64,000 bases of DNA from Nitrospirota bacterium. GTDB lineage: Bacteria; Nitrospirota; Nitrospiria; SBBL01; JAADHI01. The notes below the pieces were generated by a model. That model made no database searches. It was not told the origin of the DNA and saw only the letters and a list, made by a program, of their open reading frames with translations. The stretch is from assembly GCA_029261195.1 (NCBI GenBank), contig JAJDBU010000075.1, forward strand, positions 1 to 64,000, written 5' to 3'. The translations under genes were made by a program, and so were the position numbers. Below, piece by piece: positions 48,136 through 57,918 of this stretch (its first letter is position 1; each line of letters begins with the position of its first letter).

Positions 48136-50862
48136 TTAAGACAACTGGGACTTCGCCTGCTCGCTAAGATCGGCCAAGAGTTGCAGACCTTCCATCGGGG
48201 TCATTTGATTTGCATTGACCTTTTGTAAAGCAGCAATGACCGGATGGATGTCCAATGAAGCGGGCATTTCCTCAGTACACTCTATCGCCTCCAACTCCGA
48301 CTCCGAAAACGAGAAGAGATCGGCTTGTTCTTCAAATTTCTTTCCGGAGGTTCCGGTCAAATGGGTGTAAAGCGGTGATCCGGTGGCATTTTTTTCAAGG
48401 GCTTTTAAGACGGCTTTTGAGCGTTTGATGATGGAGGGAGGAAGCCCCGCTAGACGTCCGACCTGGATGCCGTAACTTTTGTCGGAACCTCCGGCAACCA
48501 TCTTCCTCAAAAAAACAATCTCCTCTCCCCACTCCCGAACCAGCACATGATAGTTTTTAATGCCTTCATAAACGACGGAAAGGCCGGTCAGTTCGTGGTA
48601 GTGGGTCGCAAAGAGGGTGCGGGCGCCAAGTGTGTTGTGGACGTATTCGGCAATGGCCCAGGCAATGCTGAGGCCGTCGAATGTACTTGTTCCCCGTCCA
48701 ATCTCGTCGAGCAGGATCAGACTTTTTGAAGTTGCATGTCTGAGAATTTGAGACATTTCGGTCATTTCGACCATGAAGGTAGACATGCCTTCACTGAGGG
48801 CATCCTGTGCACCAACCCGAGTGAAGATCTGATCGACGACTCCGATGCTTGCCTTTCGTGCCGGAACATAGCTCCCCATCTGGGCCATGAGTACAATGAG
48901 GGCGACCTGCCGCATATAGGTTGATTTTCCCGCCATGTTCGGGCCGGTTAAAATGAGCAATTGCTCCCCTGGCGGGGCAATGACGGCATCGTTCGGAATG
49001 AAGCTGTGCTGAATCCCCTGTCCCGTCTGCTGCTCCAGCACGGGGTGACGGCCTTCGATAATCCGGATTTTCAAGTCGTCATTGACCTGGGGTCGGCAGT
49101 AGTTGTTGCAGTGTGCAACCTCTGCAAGGGCTGCAAGTACGTCAAGGTGGGCGATCTTTTTTGCCATGGCCTGGATACGAGCGGTTTCCTGGGCGAGGTC
49201 GTAACGAATCTCCTCAAAGGCACGGTTTTCGAGTGCGGCAATGGCTTCTTTTGCCCCGCTTAATTTGATTTCCAGTTCGTTCAGTTCCGGAGTCATAAAG
49301 CGTTCGGCTCGGGTGAGGGTTTGTTTTCGGATGTAGTTCTCCGGTACCTTTTTGAGCTGGGTGTCACTCACCTCAATGTAGTAGCCAAAGACCCGGTTAT
49401 AACGGACCTTGAGGGATTCGATGCCCGTGCGCTGCCGTTCCTTTTGCTCGATTTCAGTCAGCATTGAGCGGCCTTCTTTCTGGAAGTGCCGGAGTTCATC
49501 AAGTTCTTTTAAATAACCTGTCTTGATCACCCCGCCGTCCTTAATGGCAAAAGGCGGTTCGGGTACGATGGCCGCGTCGATCATGCGATAGACAGATTCC
49601 AAATTGTCCCAGGTGGTGAGTAGGGTGGCGAGCAAGGGCGGGTGCCGGGTATCCCCTGTTTGCTGTTCCATCGTCGCATCTTCTGTATCAAACAAAGCTT
49701 TGTAAATTTCGGGAAGCAGGGCGACAGAGTCTTTAAGTGCGATGAGTTCACGGGGCTGCGTCGCTTTCAGGCTGATCCGCCCGATCAGGCGTTCGAGATC
49801 GCTGACCTTTTTTAGACGGCTTTGCACTGCGCTGCGCAGTCTGAGCGTGTTGTAGAAAAAGGCGACTCCAGACTGTCGTTCTTCAATCGACTTGGGTAGG
49901 AGCAAGGGCCTTAAAATCCATTCTTTCAGGAGGCGTCCTCCCATGGCAGTGACCGTAAGATCCAGCAGATGGAAAAGCGTTTGCCCTTTTTGATCTCGGG
50001 AAAAGGGCACTAAGTCAAGATGTCGCAGGGCGAGCGGATGGATTCGTAGGGTATCGCCTGCGGCGATGGGCCGGAGGGTGGAAATATTACCGAGAGCGGT
50101 TTTCTGCTTATCCTGAATGTGTTCAAGCAGGGCGCCGGCAGTGATCAGAGAAACGCATCCCCCGCCCAATGATGCGACGGTTTGCAGATTAAAATGCTTT
50201 TTTAAGACTTCTTCTGCCTCGTCCTGAGCGAAAAAAGCAGCGGGAATAAAACGGATGACGCTCTGCTCTGAAAGGGCCCTGAGCTCTGCTTGGCGCTCCT
50301 GATAACGTGAGGAGATCAGGATTTCCTTGGGGGCGATTTTAATCAATTCTCCTTCAATCTCAACCCAGGGCGCGTCGGTAGCGAGTAGGCGAAAATCTCC
50401 GGTCGATAAGTCCAGGCAGGCGAGACCGATTTGTTTGGCATCTTCAATCTGCTTCCCCTTGTCCCAAAGGAGGGCGGCCAGATAGTTATTCTCTTTAGCG
50501 TTGAGCAGTTCCGGATCGATAACCGTTCCGGGAGTGATGACCCGGACGACCTCTCGCCGAACGATGCCTTTTGCAGTGGCCGGGTCTTCGACTTGTTCAC
50601 AGATGGCGACGGATTCTCCGGCCCGGATCAGCTTTGCGATATAGCCCGATGCGGAATGGTGGGGAAAGCCGCAGAGGGGAATGGCATCTTTTTTATTTTT
50701 GTTCCGGGAGGTGAGGGTGATCTGTAAAATCGAAGAGGCCTTGACCGCATCGTCAAAAAACATCTCATAAAAATCGCCGACACGGAAAAAGAGAATGGCA
50801 TCGGGATGTTGCTGCTTGACCTCAAGAAACTGCTTCATGAGAGGAGAAGTTGTTTGTGTCAT
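48136..50862 (-). CDS. mutS: DNA mismatch repair protein MutS
   Basis: This 908-residue ATPase recognises mismatches. The mismatch-binding N terminus (HPDAILFFRVGDFYEMFFDDA) holds the Phe-x-Glu wedge region. The core clamp and lever domains are followed by the ATPase with Walker A GPNMAGKSTYMRQ and Walker B LILLDEIGRGTSTFDG. The C-terminal helix-turn-helix and tail are complete. mutL is not in the window. Confidence 0.97.
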   Translation of the reverse strand: MTQTTSPLMKQFLEVKQQHPDAILFFRVGDFYEMFFDDAVKASSILQITLTSRNKNKKDAIPLCGFPHHSASGYIAKLIRAGESVAICEQVEDPATAKGIVRREVVRVITPGTVIDPELLNAKENNYLAALLWDKGKQIEDAKQIGLACLDLSTGDFRLLATDAPWVEIEGELIKIAPKEILISSRYQERQAELRALSEQSVIRFIPAAFFAQDEAEEVLKKHFNLQTVASLGGGCVSLITAGALLEHIQDKQKTALGNISTLRPIAAGDTLRIHPLALRHLDLVPFSRDQKGQTLFHLLDLTVTAMGGRLLKEWILRPLLLPKSIEERQSGVAFFYNTLRLRSAVQSRLKKVSDLERLIGRISLKATQPRELIALKDSVALLPEIYKALFDTEDATMEQQTGDTRHPPLLATLLTTWDNLESVYRMIDAAIVPEPPFAIKDGGVIKTGYLKELDELRHFQKEGRSMLTEIEQKERQRTGIESLKVRYNRVFGYYIEVSDTQLKKVPENYIRKQTLTRAERFMTPELNELEIKLSGAKEAIAALENRAFEEIRYDLAQETARIQAMAKKIAHLDVLAALAEVAHCNNYCRPQVNDDLKIRIIEGRHPVLEQQTGQGIQHSFIPNDAVIAPPGEQLLILTGPNMAGKSTYMRQVALIVLMAQMGSYVPARKASIGVVDQIFTRVGAQDALSEGMSTFMVEMTEMSQILRHATSKSLILLDEIGRGTSTFDGLSIAWAIAEYVHNTLGARTLFATHYHELTGLSVVYEGIKNYHVLVREWGEEIVFLRKMVAGGSDKSYGIQVGRLAGLPPSIIKRSKAVLKALEKNATGSPLYTHLTGTSGKKFEEQADLFSFSESELEAIECTEEMPASLDIHPVIAALQKVNANQMTPMEGLQLLADLSEQAKSQLS

Positions 50863-51197
50863 TTGGTCTTCAACCTATATTAAGTTGCAGGAATGTAGCG
50901 AAAATGCAGGAGAAAAGGCAAGGCGGTTATTTCATGACTTAGATGCCTGATCAGACCTAGCTTTAAGGTGTTTGCTGTTGGTTTTTATGTCACTAAAAAT
51001 AAGTGTGGCAGCGTCCACCAAAATCACTGCGAAACAAAAGAGGCGGCTCACATGTGGCATCAAAGAAGAAAGCCGTAGCTCCGTACTCCATGAATAATGC
51101 CAGGTATTTGAATCATCCTGGTTTTTACAAGCTGAAAAAATACCGAATATCCTCCGATCTCCAATTCCTCTCGCCGATCTTGGGCTCGCTTTCTACA
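50863..51197. other. Intergenic region without a supported gene
   Basis: These 335 bases separate the divergent mutS and acs genes. An 83-codon ORF in the track (51003-51254) has no ribosome site and no recognisable features. No RNA gene was found. A weak CCAGG...CCTGG hairpin with five T near 51100-51130 is noted but not convincing. Confidence 0.5.
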
Positions 51198-51226
51198 TTG
51201 ACATTATTCCTCTCCTTTCATAATAT
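51198..51226 (+). promoter_or_regulatory. Promoter of acs
   Basis: TTGACA, 17 bases, TAATAT. The -35 and spacing are ideal. The start site would be near 51233, leaving an 80-base leader before acs. Confidence 0.7.
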
Positions 51227-51249
51227 TCCTGCAACTGAGTCTGAAGAAC

Positions 51250-51266
51250 TCTAAAATTTCTTTAGA
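51250..51266 (+). promoter_or_regulatory. Inverted repeat in the acs leader
   Basis: TCTAAA-ATTTC-TTTAGA is a perfect 6-bp inverted repeat about 20 bases after the predicted acs transcription start, in a suitable place for repressor binding or a small mRNA hairpin. Confidence 0.35.
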
Positions 51267-51313
51267 ATTTTCAGAAAATAAATCAACAACACGATAGATA
51301 GAAGGAGATTGCG

Positions 51314-53290
51314 ATGGCCGGTAAGGAGATCAAAGTGGCCGGAGAAGAGAATATTACCTCCGTACTTCACGAGGATAGGTTATTTAAACCCAGTGAAGCC
51401 TTTAGCTCGCAGGCCCACGTCAAAAGCCGTCAGGACTACGACCGACTCTACCGAAAGGCTGAAAAAGACCCGGAAGGTTTCTGGGGGGAACTGGCCAAAG
51501 ACCTACACTGGTTTAAGCCCTGGGAAAAAGTATTGCAATGGAAAGCCCCTTTTGCGAAATGGTTTGTCGGTGGAAGTATCAATGTCTCTTATAACTGCCT
51601 TGATCGACACCTGAAAACTTGGCGAAAGAACAAGGCTGCAATTATTTGGGAGAGTGAGCAGGGAGAATCCAGGACGCTGACTTTTCAAACACTTCATCGG
51701 GAGGTCTGCAAATTTGCGAATGTACTAAAAGATCAAGGCCTTAAAAAAGGGGACCGTGTGGTCATTTATATGCCGATGATCCCTGAACTTTCAATTGCCA
51801 TGCTGGCCTGCGCCCGAATCGGTGCAACACATTCGATCATCTTTGGCGGTTTTTCTGCAAGCGCCATAAAAGACCGCATCAATGATGCCGAGGCAAAGCT
51901 GGTCGTCACGGCAGATGGCGGGTTTCGCAAAGGCAGTGTCGTTACACTGAAAGACAAAGTAGACGAAGCCCTTAAAGAGACACCCAGCGTTGAAAGAATG
52001 ATCGTGGTGCAGAGGACACAGAGTCCGGTTACGATGCAGGAAAACCGCGATTTCTGGTGGCACGATTTGATGTCTACCGCCTCAGCAGACTGCAAGGCCA
52101 CACCACTAAATTCAGAGCATCCCCTTTTTATTCTCTATACCAGCGGAACCACTGGTAAACCGAAGGGTGTCGTTCACACGACGGCGGGTTATCTGCTCGG
52201 AACGACCGTCACATCAAAATGGATTTTTGATCTCAAAGACACCGACACCTATTGGTGTACTGCCGACATCGGCTGGATCACCGGCCATTCCTACATCATC
52301 TACGGGATCCTGTCCAACGGGGTGACCAGCCTCATGTATGAAGGGGTGCCGACCTATCCCCATCCCGGGCGATTCTGGGAAATTGTTGAGAAATATCGAG
52401 TCAATATCTTTTACACTGCCCCGACGGCCATCCGTGCCTTAACAAAATTTGGCGAAAAATGGCCGAAGAAGTATGATCTCTCAAGCCTCCGCCTACTTGG
52501 AACAGTGGGCGAACCGATCAATCCGGAGGCCTGGATGTGGTATCACCGGGTCATCGGAAAAGAACAGTGTCCGATTGTCGATACCTGGTGGCAGACAGAG
52601 ACCGGAGGTATTATGATCACGCCGCTTCCCGGAGCGATTCCGACCAAGCCAGGCTCCGCAACTCTCCCCTTCCCGGGTATTGCAATTGATGTTGTGAATC
52701 GTGAAGGCAAGCCCGTCCCTGCCGATGTCGGGGGTTACCTGGTGGTCAAACGGCCCTGGCCCTCTATGATCAGGACGGTCTGGAGAAATCCAGACCGATA
52801 TAAACTGACCTACTGGTCCGACATCCCCGGTGTCTACTTCACGGGAGACGGGGCCCGGCGAGATAAAGACGGATACGTCTGGGTGATGGGACGGGTTGAT
52901 GACGTTATCAATGTTTCCGGCCACCGTCTTGGCACAATGGAAGTTGAGTCAGCCCTGGTTTCTCACTCGAAAGTTGCGGAAGCCGCCGTTGTGGGGCGGC
53001 CGGATGAAATCAAGGGAACTGGCATCGCGGCCTTTGTGACCCTAGAAGGGGGGCAGAAACCGACAGAGGCATTCAAGAAGACGCTGAAAGCCCATGTCTC
53101 CAAAGAGATTGGCGCGATTGCACGACCGGACGATATCCGATTTACCGACTTCCTTCCGAAGACGCGTAGCGGAAAGATCATGCGTCGCCTGCTCCGAGAT
53201 ATCGCCGCTGGACGAGAAAGTGTCGGCGATATAACAACCTTGGAAGATTATACCGTTTTAGCAAAACTGCGACAGGAAGACGATGCTTGA
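51314..53290 (+). CDS. acs: Acetyl-CoA synthetase (AMP-forming)
   Basis: This 658-residue cytosolic enzyme activates acetate to acetyl-CoA through acetyl-AMP. The AMP-binding motif [17 protein letters not shown] is near residue 275. WWQTETGG and the hinge region [15 protein letters not shown] follow. The C-terminal regulatory lysine lies in [13 protein letters not shown], the site acetylated in related enzymes. Length is typical. AAGGAGA precedes the ATG at 51314. Confidence 0.96.
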   Translation: MAGKEIKVAGEENITSVLHEDRLFKPSEAFSSQAHVKSRQDYDRLYRKAEKDPEGFWGELAKDLHWFKPWEKVLQWKAPFAKWFVGGSINVSYNCLDRHLKTWRKNKAAIIWESEQGESRTLTFQTLHREVCKFANVLKDQGLKKGDRVVIYMPMIPELSIAMLACARIGATHSIIFGGFSASAIKDRINDAEAKLVVTADGGFRKGSVVTLKDKVDEALKETPSVERMIVVQRTQSPVTMQENRDFWWHDLMSTASADCKATPLNSEHPLFILYTSGTTGKPKGVVHTTAGYLLGTTVTSKWIFDLKDTDTYWCTADIGWITGHSYIIYGILSNGVTSLMYEGVPTYPHPGRFWEIVEKYRVNIFYTAPTAIRALTKFGEKWPKKYDLSSLRLLGTVGEPINPEAWMWYHRVIGKEQCPIVDTWWQTETGGIMITPLPGAIPTKPGSATLPFPGIAIDVVNREGKPVPADVGGYLVVKRPWPSMIRTVWRNPDRYKLTYWSDIPGVYFTGDGARRDKDGYVWVMGRVDDVINVSGHRLGTMEVESALVSHSKVAEAAVVGRPDEIKGTGIAAFVTLEGGQKPTEAFKKTLKAHVSKEIGAIARPDDIRFTDFLPKTRSGKIMRRLLRDIAAGRESVGDITTLEDYTVLAKLRQEDDA

Positions 53291-53335
53291 TTCAAGTCCA
53301 AAATTCAAGGTGTCTTAAATTTTTGGGGAATTATC

Positions 53336-53821
53336 ATGAAACAGTGGTCTAAAATCAGTCTTTTTGTTGTCCTTCTTTTCGTCTTTTTTTCCACGGGATG
53401 CCAAGCGATTCGTTCTCGGAATATCGAGGTACAGGCCAAGCAAACCGAATTAATCGCCGACATTCGTGAGAATCCGAGCCAGCACAAAGGAAAAACGGTG
53501 ATTATGGAAGGCAAGATCCTCAGTATCGCTTATCGGGAATGGCAGACCGAAGTTGAATTCGCTGAGCTTCCTCTCGACTTAGGCTTTTCCCCTGACTTGG
53601 GGATGCAATCCAGGAAAAGTTATTATGTCCTTTTTCCTGAGCGTCTCGACAGGTCACGCTATCGCAGAGGAAAGATCGTCACGGTTGCGGCAAGTGTGAT
53701 CGGAGCGAAAGAAAAGGAGGGAAACAACTACCCTCTTTTTGTTGTTGAGGAGGCTCATATATTGAATCGGCTTCATGAGGTCCGCTTTCCGCACTATGGT
53801 GCAATGCTCTCTCGTCCCTGA
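53336..53821 (+). CDS. Slp-family outer-membrane lipoprotein
   Basis: This 161-residue protein has a leader and lipobox FSTGC (Cys22). The mature domain reads [19 protein letters not shown] with later strands [19 protein letters not shown], resembling the starvation-inducible Slp family. These are outer-membrane lipoproteins of uncertain role. It follows acs by 45 bases and may be cotranscribed with it. Confidence 0.82.
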   Translation: MKQWSKISLFVVLLFVFFSTGCQAIRSRNIEVQAKQTELIADIRENPSQHKGKTVIMEGKILSIAYREWQTEVEFAELPLDLGFSPDLGMQSRKSYYVLFPERLDRSRYRRGKIVTVAASVIGAKEKEGNNYPLFVVEEAHILNRLHEVRFPHYGAMLSRP

Positions 53822-53841
53822 TTTGATTGTATCGCTTATTT

Positions 53842-53918
53842 GCCCCCGTAGCTCAGATGGATAGAGCAACGGTTTCCTAAATCGTGTGCCGGGTGTTCGA
53901 ATCACCCCGGGGGCACCA
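53842..53918 (+). tRNA. tRNA-Arg (anticodon CCT)
   Basis: A 77-base cloverleaf: acceptor GCCCCCG/CGGGGGC, D-arm GCTC/GAGC, anticodon stem ACGGT/ATCGT with loop TTCCTAA, T-arm GGGTG-TTCGAAT-CACCC, and encoded CCA. It reads AGG codons. Confidence 0.95.
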
Positions 53919-53929
53919 CTACTGGAAAT

Positions 53930-53954
53930 AAAGTACGCCGTATGTGTACTTTTT
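53930..53954 (+). terminator. Terminator after tRNA-Arg(CCT)
   Basis: AAAGTAC-(GCCGTATGT)-GTACTTT with a run of five T, starting 12 bases after the tRNA CCA. Confidence 0.65.
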
Positions 53955-54024
53955 ATGTCGGACAGCCCCTAGATTCCATTGCTTTGTTATGATATAAAAA
54001 GCCGCCCTTAATGAAAACGGTTCA

Positions 54025-54053
54025 TTGAGGTGGTCTATTTTAGTGTTTATATT
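54025..54053 (+). promoter_or_regulatory. Promoter of tRNA-Ser
   Basis: TTGAGG, 17 bases, TATATT, ending 16 bases before the tRNA 5' end. Confidence 0.55.
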
Positions 54054-54069
54054 CGTTAAGGTAGCTTAA

Positions 54070-54162
<93 letters not shown>

Positions 54163-54191
54163 AGCCGTCTAAGTATTGTAAGAGGAAATTG

Positions 54192-54737
54192 ATGAAAAAG
54201 ATTTCAGGCATAGTAATTGTGTTTTCGCTCATCGTTCTTATTTCATGTAACAAGAGCGATACCAAACTCACTGCTGAGGTTCCGGAGAACCTCCCAATTC
54301 CAACCCCGGTTGAACAGACCGAATCTCCGACTCCCCCACCTTTACGGGGCGGAGCCCACAATGACATTCCGGATTTGAGCGGTGCGATGGTTGTGGTGCC
54401 CGATATGGTAAAAGGGAAATGGCAGAGCGTTACCTTGATGCTTGAGGATAAAAAAAGCCATGCGATTACAGAGCACATCGTAAGCCTGGGTGAGGAGTGG
54501 ACCGTGCCGAACTCGGAGATTAAAGTGAAAGTCGGGACTTTTTTTCCTGATCTTATTATCCAGGGAAAGGTCTTCACCTCAGTCAGCAATGAGCTAAAAA
54601 ACCCGGCAATCCATGTTACGATAAACGAAAAAGGTTCAGAGCTTTTCAAAGGTTGGCTTTTTTCACTCTTTCCAATGATGCACCCCTTCCAACATGATCG
54701 TTTTGCAATCACGTTAAAAGATGTTACGCCTTCATAA
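54192..54737 (+). CDS. DUF2155 lipoprotein
   Basis: The 181-residue product has a leader with lipobox LISC (about Cys19), a proline-rich linker (PIPTPVEQTESPTPPP) and a DUF2155-type domain. The domain shows VKGKWQSVTLMLEDKKS, VKVGTFFPDLIIQGK and the closing pattern FKGWLFSLFPMMHPFQHDRFAITL. The function is unknown. GAGGAAA precedes the ATG at 54192. It is nested between tRNA-Ser and tRNA-Arg(ACG), with only five bases to the latter. Confidence 0.8.
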   Translation: MKKISGIVIVFSLIVLISCNKSDTKLTAEVPENLPIPTPVEQTESPTPPPLRGGAHNDIPDLSGAMVVVPDMVKGKWQSVTLMLEDKKSHAITEHIVSLGEEWTVPNSEIKVKVGTFFPDLIIQGKVFTSVSNELKNPAIHVTINEKGSELFKGWLFSLFPMMHPFQHDRFAITLKDVTPS

Positions 54738-54742
54738 AAAAT

Positions 54743-54819
54743 GCGCCCATAGCTCAGCTGGATAGAGTACTTGACTACGAATCAAGGGGTCGGGAGTTCG
54801 AATCTCTCTGGGCGCACCA
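54743..54819 (+). tRNA. tRNA-Arg (anticodon ACG)
   Basis: A 77-base cloverleaf: acceptor GCGCCCA/TGGGCGC, anticodon stem CTTGA/TCAAG with loop CTACGAA, T-arm with TTCGAAT and encoded CCA. It reads CGU and CGC after inosine formation. A convergent integrase ends 38 bases downstream, so its 3' end is the probable attachment site of the neighbouring element. Confidence 0.95.
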
Positions 54820-54856
54820 ACTTTTTCAATGAGTTACGAGGATATTTAGGTTTGAA

Positions 54857-55647
54857 TTAGGCTTGAAAACTTGCTACTTTGCCCGTTACTTTGCCCGTCG
54901 CTGAATGTAGAGCACCAATCTTCTCCGCTGCGGTTTTTAAGTCTGACTCGGAGACAACGTTATATCGGTCAAAAACAGATCGAGTTTTATGCCCTGAAAT
55001 GCTCATGGCCACCTTTTCAGGTATCCCAGCCCGGACCATGTTTCGAACCGCTGTCCTTCTGAAATCATGGAAAAGCCTTCCTTCAAGGCCGATGTGCTTG
55101 AGGGCCGTCTTCCATGATTTCTTGAAGCTCTGTAACCGTTCTCCCTCTCTTTGACAAACCCATGGACAATTGGGATAGTTACTGTTTCTGATATCTTTGG
55201 CCATCATGAGAATTTGTAGAAGCTCACCAGTTAGGAATATCATTCTGGGAGTTTTGTTTTTAGTTTGCTCGGGGGAGAGGAAGATTTTACCTTCAAATAA
55301 ATCGACTTGATCCCAACGGAGATTGAGAATTTCGCCTGCTCGCATTCCTGTATAATATGCAATGGTAGATGGTACCTTGGCATAATCCGGGAGAGCTCCT
55401 CTTAGGGCAAGAAATTCATCATGCTCAAAGTATCCCGTCCGAATATTATTCTCATTAAGCATCTTGATATAGGGAACATGTGCTACTTTTCCAGCTTGTA
55501 CTCCGAGATTCAACATCCTTTTTAGGGCAGAGAGTTCGCGGTTGAGAGATGCGTTTGACACGGTTCGTCCTGCCTCCTCAACTTGTTTTATCCGAAAAGC
55601 CAAATATGCTCGCACTTTATCAACCCCTATCTCTTGAGCATCTTCAG
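54857..55647 (-). pseudogene. Tyrosine recombinase/integrase, 5'-truncated
   Basis: The C-terminal catalytic domain is complete: R in TGMRAGEIL, HDFRR (HxxR), SGHKT and the nucleophile Tyr in FDRYNVV. The N-terminal arm- and core-binding parts are mostly gone. The frame continues past the GTG start in the track (55615) as FSEDAQEIGVDKV and then runs into IS3 orfB DNA near 55648. A full integrase would have about 100-150 more residues, so it is probably inactive. It faces tRNA-Arg(ACG). Confidence 0.8.
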
Positions 55648-56256
55648 AAAATCATGGCTGCAATACTGGCTTCCCCGATCTGAATGAAAAATCAAACCAG
55701 GGGCTGGATGACGGTGCCAGATGCCCATCTGTAAGGCATCCATAACCAATTGCTTGTTTATCCGATTGCTCATGGACCAACCCACGATTTTCCGATGAAA
55801 TAAATCCAGAACAACGGCAAGATACAACCAGCCTTCGGAGGTCCACACATAGGTGATGTCTGAAACCCAAACCCGATCAGGTGCAGCAACTTTAAAATTA
55901 CGCTCGAGTAAGTTCTCGGCAATCGGCAGATTGTGTTTACTGTCTGTTGTTACCTTGAACTTCTTTCTTCTTCGAACAGAAACCCCAGCCAAATTCATCA
56001 GCGTTCGTGCTCTATAGCGACCGCAGCGAGTGCCATTTGCTTCGATTTCTTCTGAAATACGCCGAGTACCATAACTTTCTCTTGATTCCCTAGACGCTCT
56101 TTTTACTATTGGGATGAGATTCTCGTTCTCTATCTGCCGAGTCGATTTCTCTCGTTTCCGCCATGAATAATAACCACTTTGGCTTACACGCATCACCTGA
56201 CATAACAGGACAATTGTATACACCTTCTTCTCGGTATCAATAAATTGATATCTCAG
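55627..56256 (-). pseudogene. IS3-family transposase OrfB, 3'-truncated
   Basis: The OrfB frame begins by frameshift from OrfA and reads LRYQFIDTEKK, then RVSQSGYYSW and the rve catalytic region (RVWVSDITYVWTSEGWLYLAVVLDLFHRKIVGW, first Asp in SDITYV). It reaches [15 protein letters not shown] (second Asp) and is cut there at the integrase junction. A five-residue tail ending in TAG follows. The third catalytic residue (Glu in AESFFG) is missing, so the enzyme cannot be active. Confidence 0.85.
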
Positions 56257-56543
56257 TCCGTTTCTTTCGCGAAGAAGGTTGCCGCCTTTTTTAATATTTC
56301 GCGCTCCAGCTTCAAGCGCTTATTTTCCTTTCGGAGATGTCTTAATTCGGTCTGTATATTCACCATGCTGACTGACCCTGAATTACCATCTCTATTCATT
56401 TCCCGCTTCCAACGGCCCAGAAGATTAGGATTGATGCCCAAATTCCGTGCTGCTTCTGATATCGCATAGCCTTGTTCCAATACCAGCTTTACTGCTGCTT
56501 CTTTGAATTCTTTTGTGTGATTCCTTCTTTGCTTATTTCCCAT
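56253..56543 (-). CDS. IS3-family OrfA (helix-turn-helix)
   Basis: This 96-residue protein has an N-terminal helix-turn-helix (TKEFKEAAVKLVLEQGYAISEAARNLGI) and a C-terminal leucine zipper (LRHLRKENKRLKLEREILKK). GGAGG precedes the ATG. A canonical slippery site A-AAA-AAG lies at 56292-56286 in the zero frame. The -1 frame runs without a stop into OrfB, as in IS3 elements that make an OrfAB transposase. OrfA is intact but its element is not. Confidence 0.85.
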   Translation of the reverse strand: MGNKQRRNHTKEFKEAAVKLVLEQGYAISEAARNLGINPNLLGRWKREMNRDGNSGSVSMVNIQTELRHLRKENKRLKLEREILKKAATFFAKETD

Positions 56544-56584
56544 CGAACACCTCCTCTATGATTGATAATTCAATCTTAAGAATG

Positions 56585-56609
56585 TGTCCACTAAAACCCT
56601 ACCACCTCA
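56585..56609 (-). repeat. Left terminal inverted repeat of IS3-type element A
   Basis: Read outward to inward on the minus strand it is TGAGGTGGTAGGG...TGGACA, 42 bases before orfA. It matches the right end of relic B at 16 of 25 positions and begins TGA, as many IS3-family ends do. Confidence 0.65.
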
Positions 56610-56815
56610 TCATTTAGCGGTAGAGGGGTGTCCGTTAGCTTAGACCACATGCTATATCTTGCGTTTTGGTGCCGAAACCGCTCCAACAGGTTGCTTGGAC
56701 GGTATCGGATGCTACATAGTGCGGCGTTCTGAATAGATTTGTGATAACTTTATTGACCGGCGTTTTTTTGGTATCTTTGGTGGATGGTAGTAGGTTATGA
56801 ACTACAACTAACACT

Positions 56816-57133
56816 TTATCCTGCGTGAATATTCAGCTTTTGCGGCATGAGATTATACCCCATTGCTTGCATAATAGAATTGATATTGTCAAAGCGTGGA
56901 TTTCCCTTTGATGAAAGAGCTTTTTGCAATCCTTGACGGGTTATTCCTACTTTGTCGGCAATCAAGGATACGCCTTTGACACGTGCAATAACACGTAGCT
57001 GAGAAAGTAGTGCGGCATTGTCTCCGTCCTTGGCGTATTCAGCAAAGCTCTCCGTAAGAAAATCGTCAATTTCTTCTGGATGTTTGGTGAAATATTCTTC
57101 TGTGTACTCATCAAGTGTTCTGTATTTACGCAT
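56816..57133 (-). CDS. Antitoxin, HigA-like (addiction-module antidote)
   Basis: This 105-residue protein has an N-terminal region with YTEEYFTKHPEEIDDFLTESFAEYAKDGD and an Xre-type helix-turn-helix (VSLIADKVGITRQGLQKALSSKGNPRFDNINSIMQAMGY). This layout matches the TIGR02684-type antidote that follows a RelE/HigB-like toxin. It should neutralise the toxin and bind the operator palindrome upstream of the pair. It overlaps the toxin gene by eight bases. Confidence 0.85.
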   Translation of the reverse strand: MRKYRTLDEYTEEYFTKHPEEIDDFLTESFAEYAKDGDNAALLSQLRVIARVKGVSLIADKVGITRQGLQKALSSKGNPRFDNINSIMQAMGYNLMPQKLNIHAG

Positions 57134-57464
57134 GACTTAAATACTCCTTCCAATAGACTTTCGCCCGTTCAATGTCCTTTTCCTGTGTTGATTTATCACC
57201 GTCGCAAAGAAGAACAACAATTGTGTCTCCATCTTCTCCGAAATACACACGGTACCCTGAATCAAATGCAAGACGTAACTCAAAAACTCCGTTCTTGAGG
57301 GATTTATAGTCACCGTAATTTCCACTTTGAATGCGAGCTAAACGTTGTAATATACGTCGCTGTGTCTTCGGATCACGGAAACTCTCGATCCATTCTATAC
57401 ATGGCTCTTTTCCAGTATTGTCTTGATAAAAGATGGTCTGTTTTTCTTTAATGATCCTTGCCAT
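57126..57464 (-). CDS. Toxin, RelE/HigB-like addiction-module killer
   Basis: This 112-residue protein matches the TIGR02683-type toxin: WIESFRDPKTQRRILQRLARIQSGNYGDYKSLKNGVFELRLAFDSGYRVYFGEDGDTIVVLLCDGDKSTQEKDI. Relatives cleave mRNA or block translation. The toxin gene comes first and the antitoxin second, typical of this group. A palindromic operator and promoter are directly upstream. It looks intact and may stabilise the surrounding element. Confidence 0.87.
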   Translation of the reverse strand: MARIIKEKQTIFYQDNTGKEPCIEWIESFRDPKTQRRILQRLARIQSGNYGDYKSLKNGVFELRLAFDSGYRVYFGEDGDTIVVLLCDGDKSTQEKDIERAKVYWKEYLSHA

Positions 57465-57480
57465 ATTTGACCTAATCTAT

Positions 57481-57516
57481 TGATATGATCATATCATGGC
57501 TAATTATAGTTGGCAA
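57481..57516 (-). promoter_or_regulatory. Promoter and palindromic operator of the toxin-antitoxin pair
   Basis: TGATATGATCATATCA (57481-57496) is a perfect 16-bp palindrome 17 bases before the toxin start. The minus strand has TTGCCA, 17 bases, TATGAT, and the -10 lies inside the palindrome. Binding of the antitoxin there would block transcription. Confidence 0.7.
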
Positions 57517-57598
57517 TTGATGATTTCATAGACCATATTCTAAACGAAAAACAGGCGTTTCCCGGGTAATCCCCCCGAAATTAACAGGGGTTTAGAGT

Positions 57599-57913
57599 AG
57601 ATTTTTCATTCAGATCGTGGCAGCCAATATTGTAGTCATGATTTCCTAGATCTGCTGAAAACCCACAAAAACCTCAGTAGTATGAGTCGCAAAGGAAATT
57701 GTTGGGAGCGTCAACGCCGTGGCAGAAAGTTTCTTCGGGAGTTTGAAAACTGAGCGGGTGTATATTACAAAATACAGCACCCGAGAAGAAGCAAGAAGAG
57801 GTGTTGTCGATTACATCGAAATGTTTTATAACAGCAAACGGCCTCACTCTTACTTGGGTTATTTGAGTCCAATGGCGTTTGAAAAAAAATGGTATTTAAA
57901 AAAAACGGCCTAA
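57599..57913 (+). pseudogene. IS3-family OrfB C-terminal relic, frameshifted
   Basis: The plus strand reads [35 protein letters not shown], then shifts frame and continues [27 protein letters not shown]...SYLGYLSPMAFEKKW. A four-base insertion (GCGT) where GACAAC is expected explains the shift. The shared [13 protein letters not shown] stretch differs at several bases from element A, so it is a separate, related copy. The N-terminal two thirds are absent. Confidence 0.8.
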
Positions 57914-57918
57914 GAAAA

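Noticed and set aside
51003-51254. 83-aa ORF between mutS and acs
   Set aside because: No ribosome site, no recognisable features, and it covers the acs promoter.
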